Shown one piece after another: positions 24,385 through 32,665 of a stretch of 64,000 nucleotides of DNA. The notes beneath the pieces are model-generated. The model was not told the origin of the DNA, made no database searches, and was given only the letters and a program-made list of their open reading frames with translations. A program made the translations under genes and the position numbers. Within the stretch, counting starts at the first letter, position 1, and each line of letters begins with the position of its first letter. Source of the DNA: Streptacidiphilus jiangxiensis (GTDB lineage: Bacteria; Actinomycetota; Actinomycetes; Streptomycetales; Streptomycetaceae); NCBI RefSeq assembly GCF_900109465.1, contig NZ_FOAZ01000010.1:62001-126000 (forward strand), written 5' to 3'.

Positions 24385-27281
24385 TGGGAGAGTGCGCACA
24401 GTGCGGCTCTGTTGGCCGCCCCCGTCTTCGACATCAGGGCGGCGATGTGCTTCTCCACCGTCCTCGGTGAGATGTACAGCCGCTCCGCGATGTCCTTGTT
24501 GCCCAGGCGCTCCGCGAGCACCACGAACACCTCGTACTCGCGGACCGTCACCCCCTGCGCCCGCAGCGTCTCCGGAATCCGGTCCGCCCCGGAACGGTGC
24601 TGCTGCACCGACGCACCCATCCCCCGCAGCGCGGCCCGGCAGGCGTTCGCGACGGCCTGCACCTCCCGCTGGTGGAAGAAGACCTCCGCGCCGCGCAGCC
24701 AGGCGACGGGCTCGCCCCAGCCGTCGGCGAAGGCGGACTCCGCGACCAGGCGCAAGCCGAGCTGCTGGGCCACGGGGTAGGGCTGCGCCTCCTGCACGGC
24801 CCGGGTGACCGCCTCTCCCGCCTCGCCGCCGCGGCCCTCGCGGCCCAGCAGGACCGCGTCGGCCAGCGCCAGGAACTGGCGGTTCCAGCGCATCCGGCCG
24901 GGCGCGGTCGCCGCGGCCGCGCTCAGCGCGGTGCGATCGGCGCGGCCGTCGAGGACGTCCAGCAGGACGCCGACGCCGAGTCGGCCGCTGAGGTAGTACG
25001 TGCTGGGGTTGTCGCGTTCCAGACGGGCCACTTCGGCGAGTTCGCGACGGGCGAGGTCGCGGTCCTCCTCCATCAGCGCGCAGAAGGTGCGGGCCAGGCC
25101 GACCGCCAGCACCTCCTCCTGGGAGCCCGCCCCGTCCCACGCCGCGAACGCGGACAGCGTCTCCTCCATGGCGGCGCGGTCGCCGACGTGGGCGGCAGCG
25201 CCGGCGCGGGCCATGAGCGTGTAGCGGATCGCGGGGGCGAGGCGCAGGCGCCGCACGACAGCGAGGCACTCGTCGGCGGCCTCCCGGGCCGCGGCGAACT
25301 CACCGCGCAGCACCGCGTCCAGGATCAGGATGCCGTCGACGGTGTAGACGATGGTGGCCGCGCCGAGGCGCAGCGCCTCCTCGCGAGCGGTGCGCAGGCC
25401 GGTCGGGTCGGTCTCCGCGAGCCAGCGGTTGCCGCCCAGGCGCGTGAGCGCGTACAGGCGCTGGAGCGGCAGCCGGTGACGTTCGGCCGCGCCGAGCGCG
25501 CGTTCCAGGACGCTCTGGGCCTCCTCGGGGTCGCGTTCACGGGCGACGACGGCCAGCAGCTCCCAGCCCTGGCAGGCCACCGTGGACAGCTCGTGCCGCT
25601 CGGCGATCTCGACGGCCGACCGGGCGAGCTTCTCCGCGAGCTGGGTGCGGTCCGGACCGGGGGTGTCCAGGGCGAGGTACGCGGCGACGACGTCCACGGG
25701 CGCGACATGGGTCTCGTCGGCCAGGGGACCCAGCGCCTCGCGGGCGAGGGCGATCTGACGGTTTCCGTCGGCCCACCGCCCGGCGGTGTGGGCGACCTTG
25801 GCGAGGCGGGTGTGCAGGGCGGAGATCCGCACGGGGCTGAGGTCGGCGCCGCCGAACTCGTGCAGTTGCTCGGCCAGGTCGAAGGCACGGCCGAACTCAC
25901 CGGTCTCGGCGAGCGCGGGCAGCAGCGACTCCAGCACCTCGGCTCGCGCGTGCGCGTCCTCCAGGCCGCCGAGCAGGCGTTCGGCGCGGTCCAGCAGGGC
26001 GACGGCGGAGCCGATCGCGCCTCCGGCGAGGGCGCGGCGGCCGGCCTCGGCGTAGAGGCGGCCCGCTTCGGCGGCCTCCCCGGCCTGGAGCCGCAGTTCG
26101 GCGACGAGCGGGCACCAGTCGCCGCCCAGCCGCGGGTGCAGCTCCTGGACGGCGTCGGCGGCGCGGTGGGCCAGGTGGGCCCGGTTGGCGGGGGTGAGCT
26201 GGGTGAACAGGGCCTCGAGCGTGAGCGAGTGCCGGAAGGCGTACCAGTCCGGCGCGGGCTCGTCCGGCAGCACCAGCTGGGCTGCGACGCCCGCGTGGAG
26301 GTGGCTGAGCAGGCTGCGGTCGTCGACGCCGGTCATCCGCTGCAGCACGGTCAGCGGGAACCGGCGGCCGAGCACGGCGGCCGCCGAGAGCAGCGCGAGC
26401 CCCTGCGGGCCGAGCCGGTCGATGCGCCGCAGGATGCCCCGCGCGAGCGAGCCGGACACGTCGCTGCGCAGGTCCCCGACCACCCGCCAGCCGTCCGCCC
26501 CCTGCACCAACGAGCCGCCGCCGACCAGGGACTGGAGCAGTTCCTCGACCAGGAACGGGCTGCCCGAGCTGTCGTCCCAGAGGCGTTCCAGCACCGGTTC
26601 GGGCACCTGCGGCGGTTCGACGCCGAGCCCGGCCGCGATCATCTCCTGCACCTGCGGACGGGTCAGCGGCGGCAGTTCGAGGACCGCGCCGGTGCCGCGT
26701 CGCCGCGCGGCCGAGGCGAGGTCGAGGGCGTCGCTGAACTCGCTGCGGATGGTGGCCAGCAGCACCACGGGCGTGTACTCGAGGTTGTCGACGAGGTACT
26801 CGACCACGGCGAGCGTCTCCGGGTCGGCCTCGTGCAGGTCCTCCAGGAGCAGCAGTTGGCCGCAGCCGCGGCCGGCGGCGATGAGCAGCCGCAGCACGGC
26901 CTCGCCGAGGATCACCATGGAGCTGTTGTTCTCGTGCTCCCCGACGCTCCACTCGGGTATCAGCCGTCCCAGGACCGGGCGGTAGGGGCCGAGCGCCTGG
27001 TCGTCGATCGGCTCGCCGCCCCGGAAGAGCTGCATCAGCGCCTCGGTCAGCGGCCGGAACGGGACGGTGGGCCCGGTGGCAGTGCTGCGTCCGCGCAGCA
27101 CCCGCATCCCCGCGGTGAACGCCTCACCGGCGGCTTCCGCCGCCAGGCGCGACTTGCCGACGCCCGCCTCGCCGACCAGGAAGACGGCGCCGCCCCGGCC
27201 CTGGCGGGCGTCGTCCAACGCGTGCCGCAGGTGCCCCAGTTGGGTCTCGCGTCCGATGACGCGTGCCGCCTGAGAACGCAT
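24330..27281 (-). CDS. LAL-type (large ATP-binding LuxR) transcriptional regulator
   Basis: LAL regulators are pathway-specific activators common in actinomycete metabolite clusters. From the ATG at 27281 the protein has 983 residues. It has an N-terminal ATPase with Walker A G-E-A-G-V-G-K-S-R (about 35-43), an acidic Walker B L-L-L-L-E-D-L-H-E-A-D (about 150), a long TPR-like helical middle, and a C-terminal LuxR HTH (about 905-965, with R-E-Y-E-V near its start and I-S-P-R-T-V-E-K-H-I in the recognition helix). The reading frame stays open upstream to 27389, but that stretch runs over a hairpin and a palindrome, so the internal ATG is preferred. The final G-R-E-E-L-R-E-K segment is encoded by an inverted repeat, a recent-looking extension. 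It may control the NRPS operon, the lanM locus, or both. Confidence 0.92.
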   Translation of the reverse strand: MRSQAARVIGRETQLGHLRHALDDARQGRGGAVFLVGEAGVGKSRLAAEAAGEAFTAGMRVLRGRSTATGPTVPFRPLTEALMQLFRGGEPIDDQALGPYRPVLGRLIPEWSVGEHENNSSMVILGEAVLRLLIAAGRGCGQLLLLEDLHEADPETLAVVEYLVDNLEYTPVVLLATIRSEFSDALDLASAARRRGTGAVLELPPLTRPQVQEMIAAGLGVEPPQVPEPVLERLWDDSSGSPFLVEELLQSLVGGGSLVQGADGWRVVGDLRSDVSGSLARGILRRIDRLGPQGLALLSAAAVLGRRFPLTVLQRMTGVDDRSLLSHLHAGVAAQLVLPDEPAPDWYAFRHSLTLEALFTQLTPANRAHLAHRAADAVQELHPRLGGDWCPLVAELRLQAGEAAEAGRLYAEAGRRALAGGAIGSAVALLDRAERLLGGLEDAHARAEVLESLLPALAETGEFGRAFDLAEQLHEFGGADLSPVRISALHTRLAKVAHTAGRWADGNRQIALAREALGPLADETHVAPVDVVAAYLALDTPGPDRTQLAEKLARSAVEIAERHELSTVACQGWELLAVVARERDPEEAQSVLERALGAAERHRLPLQRLYALTRLGGNRWLAETDPTGLRTAREEALRLGAATIVYTVDGILILDAVLRGEFAAAREAADECLAVVRRLRLAPAIRYTLMARAGAAAHVGDRAAMEETLSAFAAWDGAGSQEEVLAVGLARTFCALMEEDRDLARRELAEVARLERDNPSTYYLSGRLGVGVLLDVLDGRADRTALSAAAATAPGRMRWNRQFLALADAVLLGREGRGGEAGEAVTRAVQEAQPYPVAQQLGLRLVAESAFADGWGEPVAWLRGAEVFFHQREVQAVANACRAALRGMGASVQQHRSGADRIPETLRAQGVTVREYEVFVVLAERLGNKDIAERLYISPRTVEKHIAALMSKTGAANRAALCALSQGREELREKPPGADGPAR

Positions 27282-27318
27282 GATCGCTGATCGTAGTTGA
27301 TTGACCCCGTACAAAGGC

Positions 27319-27334
27319 AGACCGGAACCGGTCT
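27319..27334. promoter_or_regulatory. Palindrome upstream of the LAL regulator (candidate operator)
   Basis: AGACCGG-AA-CCGGTCT is a perfect 7-bp dyad with a 2-nt centre, extended by flanking CAAAG/CTTTG. It lies about 40-55 bp upstream of the regulator's ATG at 27281, a promoter-proximal position. It could be an autoregulatory site; no binding protein can be named from sequence. Confidence 0.4.
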
Positions 27335-27357
27335 TTGTGGAGGACCTGTGACGAAGA

Positions 27358-27393
27358 GACAGTGCGGGCCCGCACAAGCGGACCCGCACTGTC
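27358..27393 (-). terminator. Hairpin after the precursor-peptide gene
   Basis: An 11-bp perfect stem, GACAGTGCGGG (27358-27368) and CCCGCACTGTC (27383-27393), sits 19 nt beyond the stop of the small peptide gene at 27412. It probably ends the lanM-peptide transcript before the LAL promoter region. Confidence 0.6.
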
Positions 27394-27411
27394 GTCGGTC
27401 TTCGGTCACGA

Positions 27412-27639
27412 TCACGTGTGCTGGACGGAGACCTGGGTGTCGAAGGTGCTGAGGGCGACCACGATGCCGCTGGTCAGCACGAGTCCGGCGAGCACCCGGG
27501 CCCGGGCGCAGACCCGGTTGCGGCCCGACAGCGTGATGCCGCCGGCGGGGTCCTGCTCCATCGCGTCCGCGGCCTCCACGGCGTCCAGGGCGTCCAGGGC
27601 GTCGGTCGTGGCGATCGCGGCGGTGGGGAGCTGGTTCAT
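27412..27639 (-). CDS. Candidate RiPP precursor peptide for the adjacent LanM protein
   Basis: A 75-residue peptide 81 nt downstream of lanM on the same strand, with an AAGGGA ribosome site and a hairpin terminator. The N-terminal half (about 1-33) is acidic and leader-like (D-A-L-D-A-L-D-A-V-E-A-A-D-A-M-E), ending in P-A-G-G, which resembles a double-Gly cleavage site. The C-terminal part has one Cys (near residue 43), several Ser/Thr, and a strongly hydrophobic stretch (L-A-G-L-V-L-T-S-G-I-V-V-A-L) before S-T-F-D-T-Q-V-S-V-Q-H-T. With one Cys it could form at most one thioether ring, which fits the partner's lost zinc site. I know no named family for it. It could instead be a small membrane protein. 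Confidence 0.55.
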   Translation of the reverse strand: MNQLPTAAIATTDALDALDAVEAADAMEQDPAGGITLSGRNRVCARARVLAGLVLTSGIVVALSTFDTQVSVQHT

Positions 27640-27720
27640 CGTGGTTCTTCCCTTCGTGGGGCGTGCACGGAGTGGGCAGGGCGCGCGAGGTGGGAGGTGC
27701 CGGTCTGTGCGAGGTGCTGG

Positions 27721-30700
27721 TCAGAACAGGAGCGGGGAGGACACGTCGGCGGGGCAGGCGAGGCGCAGCAGTCCGTGGCCGATGCCGGCCAGGCCGTTCA
27801 GCAGGCCGGGTGTGGGCACCTGGTCGGGGGTGCCGCAGCGCGGGCCGAGCAGTTCCACGCTGCCGAGCAGCTCGCCGGTGCGCCGCTCCAGCGCGGTGCG
27901 TGCGGTGCGGCTGCCCCGGTCGGCGAGGAGGCTCAGCGCCTCCAGCGCGCCGGATGCGCCACGCCCGAGGCTCTGGTCCCGACCGGGCAGGCCGTCGAGC
28001 GCGGCGTCCACGGCTGCGGCGAGCGCGTCCGCGTCGGCGACCGGGAGGCCCGCGTCAACGGCGGCGAGCGCGACGCCGGGCAGGCCCGAGTACCAGGAGC
28101 CGTCACCGTCCGCGCGGCCGAGGACGTCGGCCAGCGCCGATCCGAGCAGCGCCCGCCCGACCTCGCGGTGACGGGCACCTGGCCGGCTCGTCTCGAGTGC
28201 GGCGGAGGAGCTCCGCGCGGAGACGGCCATCGCCACGGCGCCGGAGGCGCTCGGCGCGGCGCCGGCACCGGGCTCGCTCTGCGCATCCGCACCGGAGGCC
28301 GCGACGGCGTGGCGCAGGGCCTCACGGGCTGCCTCAGCCGGCCGGACACCCGCTGCTCCGGGCGTGACAGCGCCGGAGGCCCCGCGCTCGGCCGCCGCGG
28401 CGTAGCGCAGCAGCGCCCAGCCGATGCCCGCGTCGCCCTCTGCGAAGCCGGGGGCGGTGCCGGCGGAGCCGGGGGCCACGGCACGGGCGAGGAGGGTGTC
28501 GGCGAGGGTACCGGCCAGCGTTGCCGCCTGCGGCGAGCCGGTGGCCTGCCAGGCCGCGACCGCGGCGGCCAGCGCCCCGGCAAGCCCACCCGCCACTCCG
28601 TCAGCAACCCCACCGAAGACGGCATCACCGAGGGCGGCGTGCCCGAGGGCCGTGAGCGCGAGGGCGAGGCAGTCGTCGAAGGAATCGCCGTCGCCGCTCA
28701 GCGCGTCCGCGCTCGCCGCGTCCGACCCCAGCAGGCCGCGCAGGGCGACCAGTGCCTGGACGATCCCGCCGAGCCCGTCCAGCGCGCCGGGCCCGGCGGC
28801 CTGGCTCAGTTCCGGGTCCAGGGCCAGGGCCCGCAGCAGCGCGGGCAGCGGGCGCAGCACCGCGCGGGCCAGGTCGAGGTAGCGGTCGGCGCCGACCACG
28901 CGGCCGGTCCGAGCCAGGAAGAGCGCCACGCCGGTGTAGCCCTGGGCGAGGCCGGCCCCCATGGGCAGCACCGCCCAGTGGTCGCCGACGACCCGCTCCA
29001 GGCCGAGCCAGTTGGCCCGGTCCCCGGCGTGCACGGCACGGGCCACGAGCTCGTCGGCGACCCCGCACGCGGCGGCGAGCAGTCGGCCCCGGGTCGGCGG
29101 GACGGGCGCGGGGATGGCGGAGGCCAGCAGCCGGGACCGCGGACCGTCCTTCTCCGCCGGTCCGGCCGAGACCGCCAACGAGGCCGCGATGACCCACTCC
29201 TGGTCGTGCCGGTCCACCTCGCCCATCGCCGCGATCTTGGCGCGGACCGCGGTCAGCGCGGGCTCGGGCAGGATCGCGTCGACGCCGGCGCCCGCGGAGC
29301 TCCACACGGCCGTCCGGTCGGGGCGGTGGGTGAAGAGCGGCACGTCGCCGCGCCACAGGTCCGCGATCTCGTGCTCCACCAGCCGCTGGCGGGAGGGGTC
29401 CTGGGCCGACTCGGTCCACAGCACCGCGAACACGGCGTCGCGGGAGAGCGCGTCGCGCAGCAGGTCGGGGTGGGTCGACTCCTCCAGCAGGGTCGCGTAG
29501 AGGCGGGTCGCCCGCACGATCAGCCGGGCCGGGGCGTCCGCCCAGCGGGCCAGCGGCCCGTCGTCGGCCAGCAGTTCGTCACGGTGGTCGGCGACGGCGT
29601 CGTAGCCGAGGCGGAATCCGGCCAGCAGCGCGGCCCGGTGGTCGGTCGGTGCGGCGGCCAGTCCCTGCGGCAGCGGCTGGTTCTGCGCGGCCGTGCTGTC
29701 GACGGTGCCCCGCACGGCGCGCATCAGGTCGGTGCCGGCCTGCTCCCAGCGCAGGCAGGCACTCGGGTAGGCGCCGGAGTCGACCCGGCCCAGCGCGGAG
29801 ATGTCCAGGGCGCCCTGGTCTCCGATCAGCAGCGTCGGCAGCAGGCAGGTCCGCTGGACCGAGGCCTGCAGCGCGTCGGCGGCCGGGTCGTGACCGGCGG
29901 TGGTGGCCTGCGGCAGCCCGCCGTGCAGCAGCGTCTCGGCGTCGACCAGGATCGGCTGGTCGCCACTGGCGATGACGTTCTCGTAGTGCATGTCGGCGCC
30001 GTCGACCGCGTAGAGCAGGGCCAGCAGCGCACCCTGGCGACGGTAGAAGCGGTCCGCCTCGGCGGTGTCCGCGCAGAAGCGGTGCTCGACGAACTCCACC
30101 CAGCCGTAGCCGGGGCGGCGCAGGGTGCGGGCGGTGCGCAGTCCGAGCGCGGGCGCCTTGTCGTCCAGCCAGTCGACCAGCTCGTCCAACAGCGCGTGCT
30201 GGTCCAGAGGTCGGGGCTTGCAGACGGCGCGGGAGCCGTCGGCGAAGGTCACCACCGCGACGCTGCGGCCGCCCTGGTGGGCGTCGCCGAGCCCGAGTTC
30301 GAGACCGGTCAGCGGGCCCGGGTCGACGCCGTGGAACAGGTCGGCCACCAGGTCCTTGCGGTCCCGGTGCAGACGGTCCGTCAACTCCGCGGTGGCCTCG
30401 GCGGCGTCGGCGCAGCTCTGGCCCAGGAGTCGGGCCAGGACCGGGTAGGCGGCGAAGAGCCGGGTCAGGCCGGCGCAGGTGCCGAGCTCCGCGACGAAGG
30501 AGGTGAACCGCTCCCTCGACGTCGTCCCGCTCAACTCCCCCGCCCGCCGGGCCCGGTGCAGCTCGGTGACCAGGGTGCGCGCCGCGAGCCGGGCGAGCCG
30601 GGCGCCCAGACGACGCTCGAAGGCGGCCCGGACGACGCCGTGCTCCTCGGCGGGCAGGGCAAGCCGCTCCTCGACCTCGGCCCAGGCCTGCGCGATCAGC

Positions 30701-31095
30701 GGTCGCAGCACCGGAACGAAGACCTCGGCGCCGTCGTGCTGCCGGACCTGCGCCGCCCCGTCGGGCGACTCCGGCGCCCGCTCGAGGGCGCGCTCGACCG
30801 TCTCCGCCCAGCGGGGCTTGGCAGTCCGGGCCGCGAGCCGCTCCGGCTGCTCCTCGCCGAGCGCCCGCGCCAGCTCGTCCCCGAGGCCGAGCGCCGTCAG
30901 CCGGGCGGCGAGGCCGTCCGCGTGGGCGGAGGCCCACGGGACGGTCCGCAGCGCGTCCAGGCGGAGGCGCGCGGCCCGGTCCACCGTCGGGGCGCCCGGA
31001 GCGGCGAGCCGCTCGCAGAGGGCCAGGCCCCGCGCCCACCACGACTGCGGCAGGCCGGCGATCCGGGATTCGAGGAGTGCGGTGCGTTCGGTCAC
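27721..31095 (-). CDS. lanM: LanM-type class II lanthipeptide synthetase with a zinc-less cyclase domain
   Basis: LanM enzymes dehydrate Ser/Thr by phosphorylation and elimination, then close thioether rings with a zinc LanC domain. This protein has 1124 residues from GTG 31095. The dehydratase half looks intact: G-D-A-H-Q-G-G, K-P-R-P-L (about 310-315) and A-D-M-H-Y-E-N-V-I followed by D-A-E-T-L-L (about 366-385). The LanC half (about 730-1110) keeps the barrel repeats and the final L-N-G-L-A-G-I-G-H-G-L-L, but its zinc motifs read W-Y-S-G where W-C-x-G is expected (near 1001) and S-L-G-R-G where S-L-C-H-G is expected (near 1045). All three metal ligands are therefore replaced, so it is predicted to dehydrate but not cyclise by the usual route. 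An ATG at 31128 in the same frame is an alternative start inside the CCCCCAT boxes. Confidence 0.88.
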   Translation of the reverse strand: MTERTALLESRIAGLPQSWWARGLALCERLAAPGAPTVDRAARLRLDALRTVPWASAHADGLAARLTALGLGDELARALGEEQPERLAARTAKPRWAETVERALERAPESPDGAAQVRQHDGAEVFVPVLRPLIAQAWAEVEERLALPAEEHGVVRAAFERRLGARLARLAARTLVTELHRARRAGELSGTTSRERFTSFVAELGTCAGLTRLFAAYPVLARLLGQSCADAAEATAELTDRLHRDRKDLVADLFHGVDPGPLTGLELGLGDAHQGGRSVAVVTFADGSRAVCKPRPLDQHALLDELVDWLDDKAPALGLRTARTLRRPGYGWVEFVEHRFCADTAEADRFYRRQGALLALLYAVDGADMHYENVIASGDQPILVDAETLLHGGLPQATTAGHDPAADALQASVQRTCLLPTLLIGDQGALDISALGRVDSGAYPSACLRWEQAGTDLMRAVRGTVDSTAAQNQPLPQGLAAAPTDHRAALLAGFRLGYDAVADHRDELLADDGPLARWADAPARLIVRATRLYATLLEESTHPDLLRDALSRDAVFAVLWTESAQDPSRQRLVEHEIADLWRGDVPLFTHRPDRTAVWSSAGAGVDAILPEPALTAVRAKIAAMGEVDRHDQEWVIAASLAVSAGPAEKDGPRSRLLASAIPAPVPPTRGRLLAAACGVADELVARAVHAGDRANWLGLERVVGDHWAVLPMGAGLAQGYTGVALFLARTGRVVGADRYLDLARAVLRPLPALLRALALDPELSQAAGPGALDGLGGIVQALVALRGLLGSDAASADALSGDGDSFDDCLALALTALGHAALGDAVFGGVADGVAGGLAGALAAAVAAWQATGSPQAATLAGTLADTLLARAVAPGSAGTAPGFAEGDAGIGWALLRYAAAAERGASGAVTPGAAGVRPAEAAREALRHAVAASGADAQSEPGAGAAPSASGAVAMAVSARSSSAALETSRPGARHREVGRALLGSALADVLGRADGDGSWYSGLPGVALAAVDAGLPVADADALAAAVDAALDGLPGRDQSLGRGASGALEALSLLADRGSRTARTALERRTGELLGSVELLGPRCGTPDQVPTPGLLNGLAGIGHGLLRLACPADVSSPLLF

Positions 31096-31121
31096 GAGAA
31101 CAACGTCGCAGAGCCGCGCGA

Positions 31122-31329
31122 CCCCCACATGGGGGCTCGACCCCCATATTCTGCGGCGGCCCCCATGGGGGTGGGGGCCGCTCCCCCATGCCCGTCGACG
31201 GGCCCCCGGTCACCCGCTCTGACCTGCGGCTCCGCCGATCACCCACCAGGGCGCCCCGGGGGCTCGCACCGCCTCGCCGCGCCCCCGTCCGGCGGACACC
31301 ACCCCCATGGGCGCCCCCACACCCCCATG
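31122..31329. promoter_or_regulatory. Array of six CCCCCAT-type boxes between lanM and the LuxR genes
   Basis: CCCCCAC/T boxes begin at 31122, 31141, 31160, 31183, 31302 and 31322; the one at 31160-31171 is a full palindrome CCCCCATGGGGG. The steps are 19, 19, 23, 119 and 20 bp, close to two helical turns within each group, which puts the boxes on one face of the DNA. The region is the shared upstream area of divergent lanM and the LuxR-type regulator at 31603. It most likely binds a regulator, perhaps one of the two encoded next door. Confidence 0.6.
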
Positions 31330-31602
31330 CCCGCCACCTGCGCGGACGTGCCCGGCGCGACGGCCCTGTGCGCACGCCCCCGGCGTACCGGGCGGGCCGG
31401 CGCCGCGAGGGGGCGCAAAGGTGGGGGCGCGGCCCGGATGCCGCCGCCGTGCCCGCACCGCAGGCTGAGTGCTGTGCCCGACCGCCACCACCCCGGCGCC
31501 GGGCACCGGCCCTGTCCGGCGGACAGGGCCTCCCCGCCCGAGCCGTACGCCGGGTGCACACCGTCCCGTCCGCACGCCGGTCCATCAGCCCTGGAGGACC
31601 CC

Positions 31603-32232
31603 ATGGCAGAACCCGTACCCGTCCGCGTCGTCGCCCTCGACCCGGTGCTCGAAGCGGGCACGCTCGCCGCCCTGGCCCTCAGCCCGCAGCTGACGAGGAC
31701 CAGCGGAGAGCCCCCCGAGCGCCCGGCCGGCGTCGTCGTGCTGACCGTCGACCGGTTCGGCCACGCCGAGCTCGAGTTGCTGCGCGCCGCCCGCGAGACG
31801 GCGGGTCGACCGGCCGTCGTCCTGGTCGCGGGCGAACTGGCCGCCGCCGACGCGCTGCACGCCCTCGCCGCGGGCGCCCGCGCCCTGCTGCTGCGCCGCG
31901 AGGCCGACCCGGCCCGGCTCACCGAGGCGGTCCTGGCCGCGGCCCACGGGGACTGCACCCTCTCGCCCGACCTCTTCGAGCAGGTCCTCGGCCGCTCCGC
32001 CGACAGCGCGCAGGCCTGGGGCGCACGGCCCGGCATCGTCACGGGCCTGTCGGACCGCGAGAGGGCCGTGCTGCGCATGGTCGCCGAGGGCCACGAGACC
32101 AGCGAGATCGCGACCCACCTGGCCTACTCCCAGCGCACGGTCACCACCGTGCTGCACGACATCACCCAGCGCTTCCGGCTGCGCAATCGCGCCCACGCCG
32201 TCGCCTACGCACTCCGAGCGGGGATGCTGTGA
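31603..32232 (+). CDS. LuxR-type HTH regulator with degenerate receiver-like N-domain
   Basis: A 209-residue DNA-binding protein. The N-terminal ~130 residues have the alternating strand-helix pattern of a response-regulator receiver (V-V-A-L-D-P-V-L-E-A, then V-V-V-L-T-V-D, V-V-L-V-A-G). I see no convincing phospho-acceptor Asp with its acidic pocket, so signalling may be phosphorylation-independent. The C-terminal LuxR HTH (about 145-205) has L-S-D-R-E-R-A-V-L-R and S-Q-R-T-V-T-T-V-L. The ATG has CTGGAGGA upstream. It lies opposite lanM across the CCCCCAT box array and is coupled to a second HTH gene by a 4-nt overlap, so it is a good candidate to control this locus. Confidence 0.88.
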   Translation: MAEPVPVRVVALDPVLEAGTLAALALSPQLTRTSGEPPERPAGVVVLTVDRFGHAELELLRAARETAGRPAVVLVAGELAAADALHALAAGARALLLRREADPARLTEAVLAAAHGDCTLSPDLFEQVLGRSADSAQAWGARPGIVTGLSDRERAVLRMVAEGHETSEIATHLAYSQRTVTTVLHDITQRFRLRNRAHAVAYALRAGML

Positions 32233-32588
32233 ACACCACCACCTCCCACAAGTCGCCCTGCGGCGCGGTCCGCATGCCGTACTCGGCCCTCACACAGCTG
32301 CTGGCCGCGGGCCCCGATCCCGCGCCGGCTTCGGTTTCGGCTTCAGCTCCGGCTCCGGCGGCGGCGGCGGCGCCACGGCACCACGTCGCCGGACGGCCGA
32401 CCTTGACGATTCGTCAAACCGCAGTCCTCGACCTGATGGCCGACGGGCACGGCAACGCCGTGATCGCCCGCACCCTGCGCTGCTCGGAGCACACGGTCAA
32501 GAACACCATCTACGACCTGATGTCGCGCCTCCAGGCCCGCAACCGCGCCCACGCCGTCGCCCACGCGCTGCGCCACGGGCTGATCTGA
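32229..32588 (+). CDS. Small LuxR-type HTH protein without sensor domain
   Basis: 119 residues from a GTG overlapping the previous stop by 4 nt (GTGA). The first ~55 residues are low-complexity Ala/Pro/Ser; the rest is a LuxR-family HTH (about 58-117), with the recognition helix around S-E-H-T-V-K-N-T-I. It ends with the same N-R-A-H-A-V-A-x-A-L-R motif as the upstream regulator, so the two arose by duplication and may heterodimerise. Without a sensory domain it probably depends on its partner or on dosage. Confidence 0.85.
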   Translation: MNTTTSHKSPCGAVRMPYSALTQLLAAGPDPAPASVSASAPAPAAAAAPRHHVAGRPTLTIRQTAVLDLMADGHGNAVIARTLRCSEHTVKNTIYDLMSRLQARNRAHAVAHALRHGLI

Positions 32589-32596
32589 CCCGCTCT

Positions 32597-32640
32597 TCGT
32601 CCCGTCCCGTCTCGTCCCGTCCCGTCCCGTCATCCCGTCC
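32597..32640. repeat. Tandem TCCCG pentamer tract
   Basis: A degenerate run of CCCGT/TCCCG units (about eight) fills most of the gap between the small LuxR gene and the dimethylargininase-like gene. It has no obvious coding role and could vary in length by slippage. Confidence 0.7.
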
Positions 32641-32665
32641 TCTCCCCTCTGCAAAGGAATGTGTT

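Noticed and set aside
24597-27290. An 897-residue plus-strand frame opposite the LAL regulator
   Set aside because: Gln/Gly/Val-rich antisense shadow; the minus-strand protein has Walker and LuxR HTH motifs.
29579-31585. A 668-residue open frame overlapping lanM in another frame
   Set aside because: Arg/Pro-rich shadow; the lanM frame has all expected dehydratase and LanC-like repeats.
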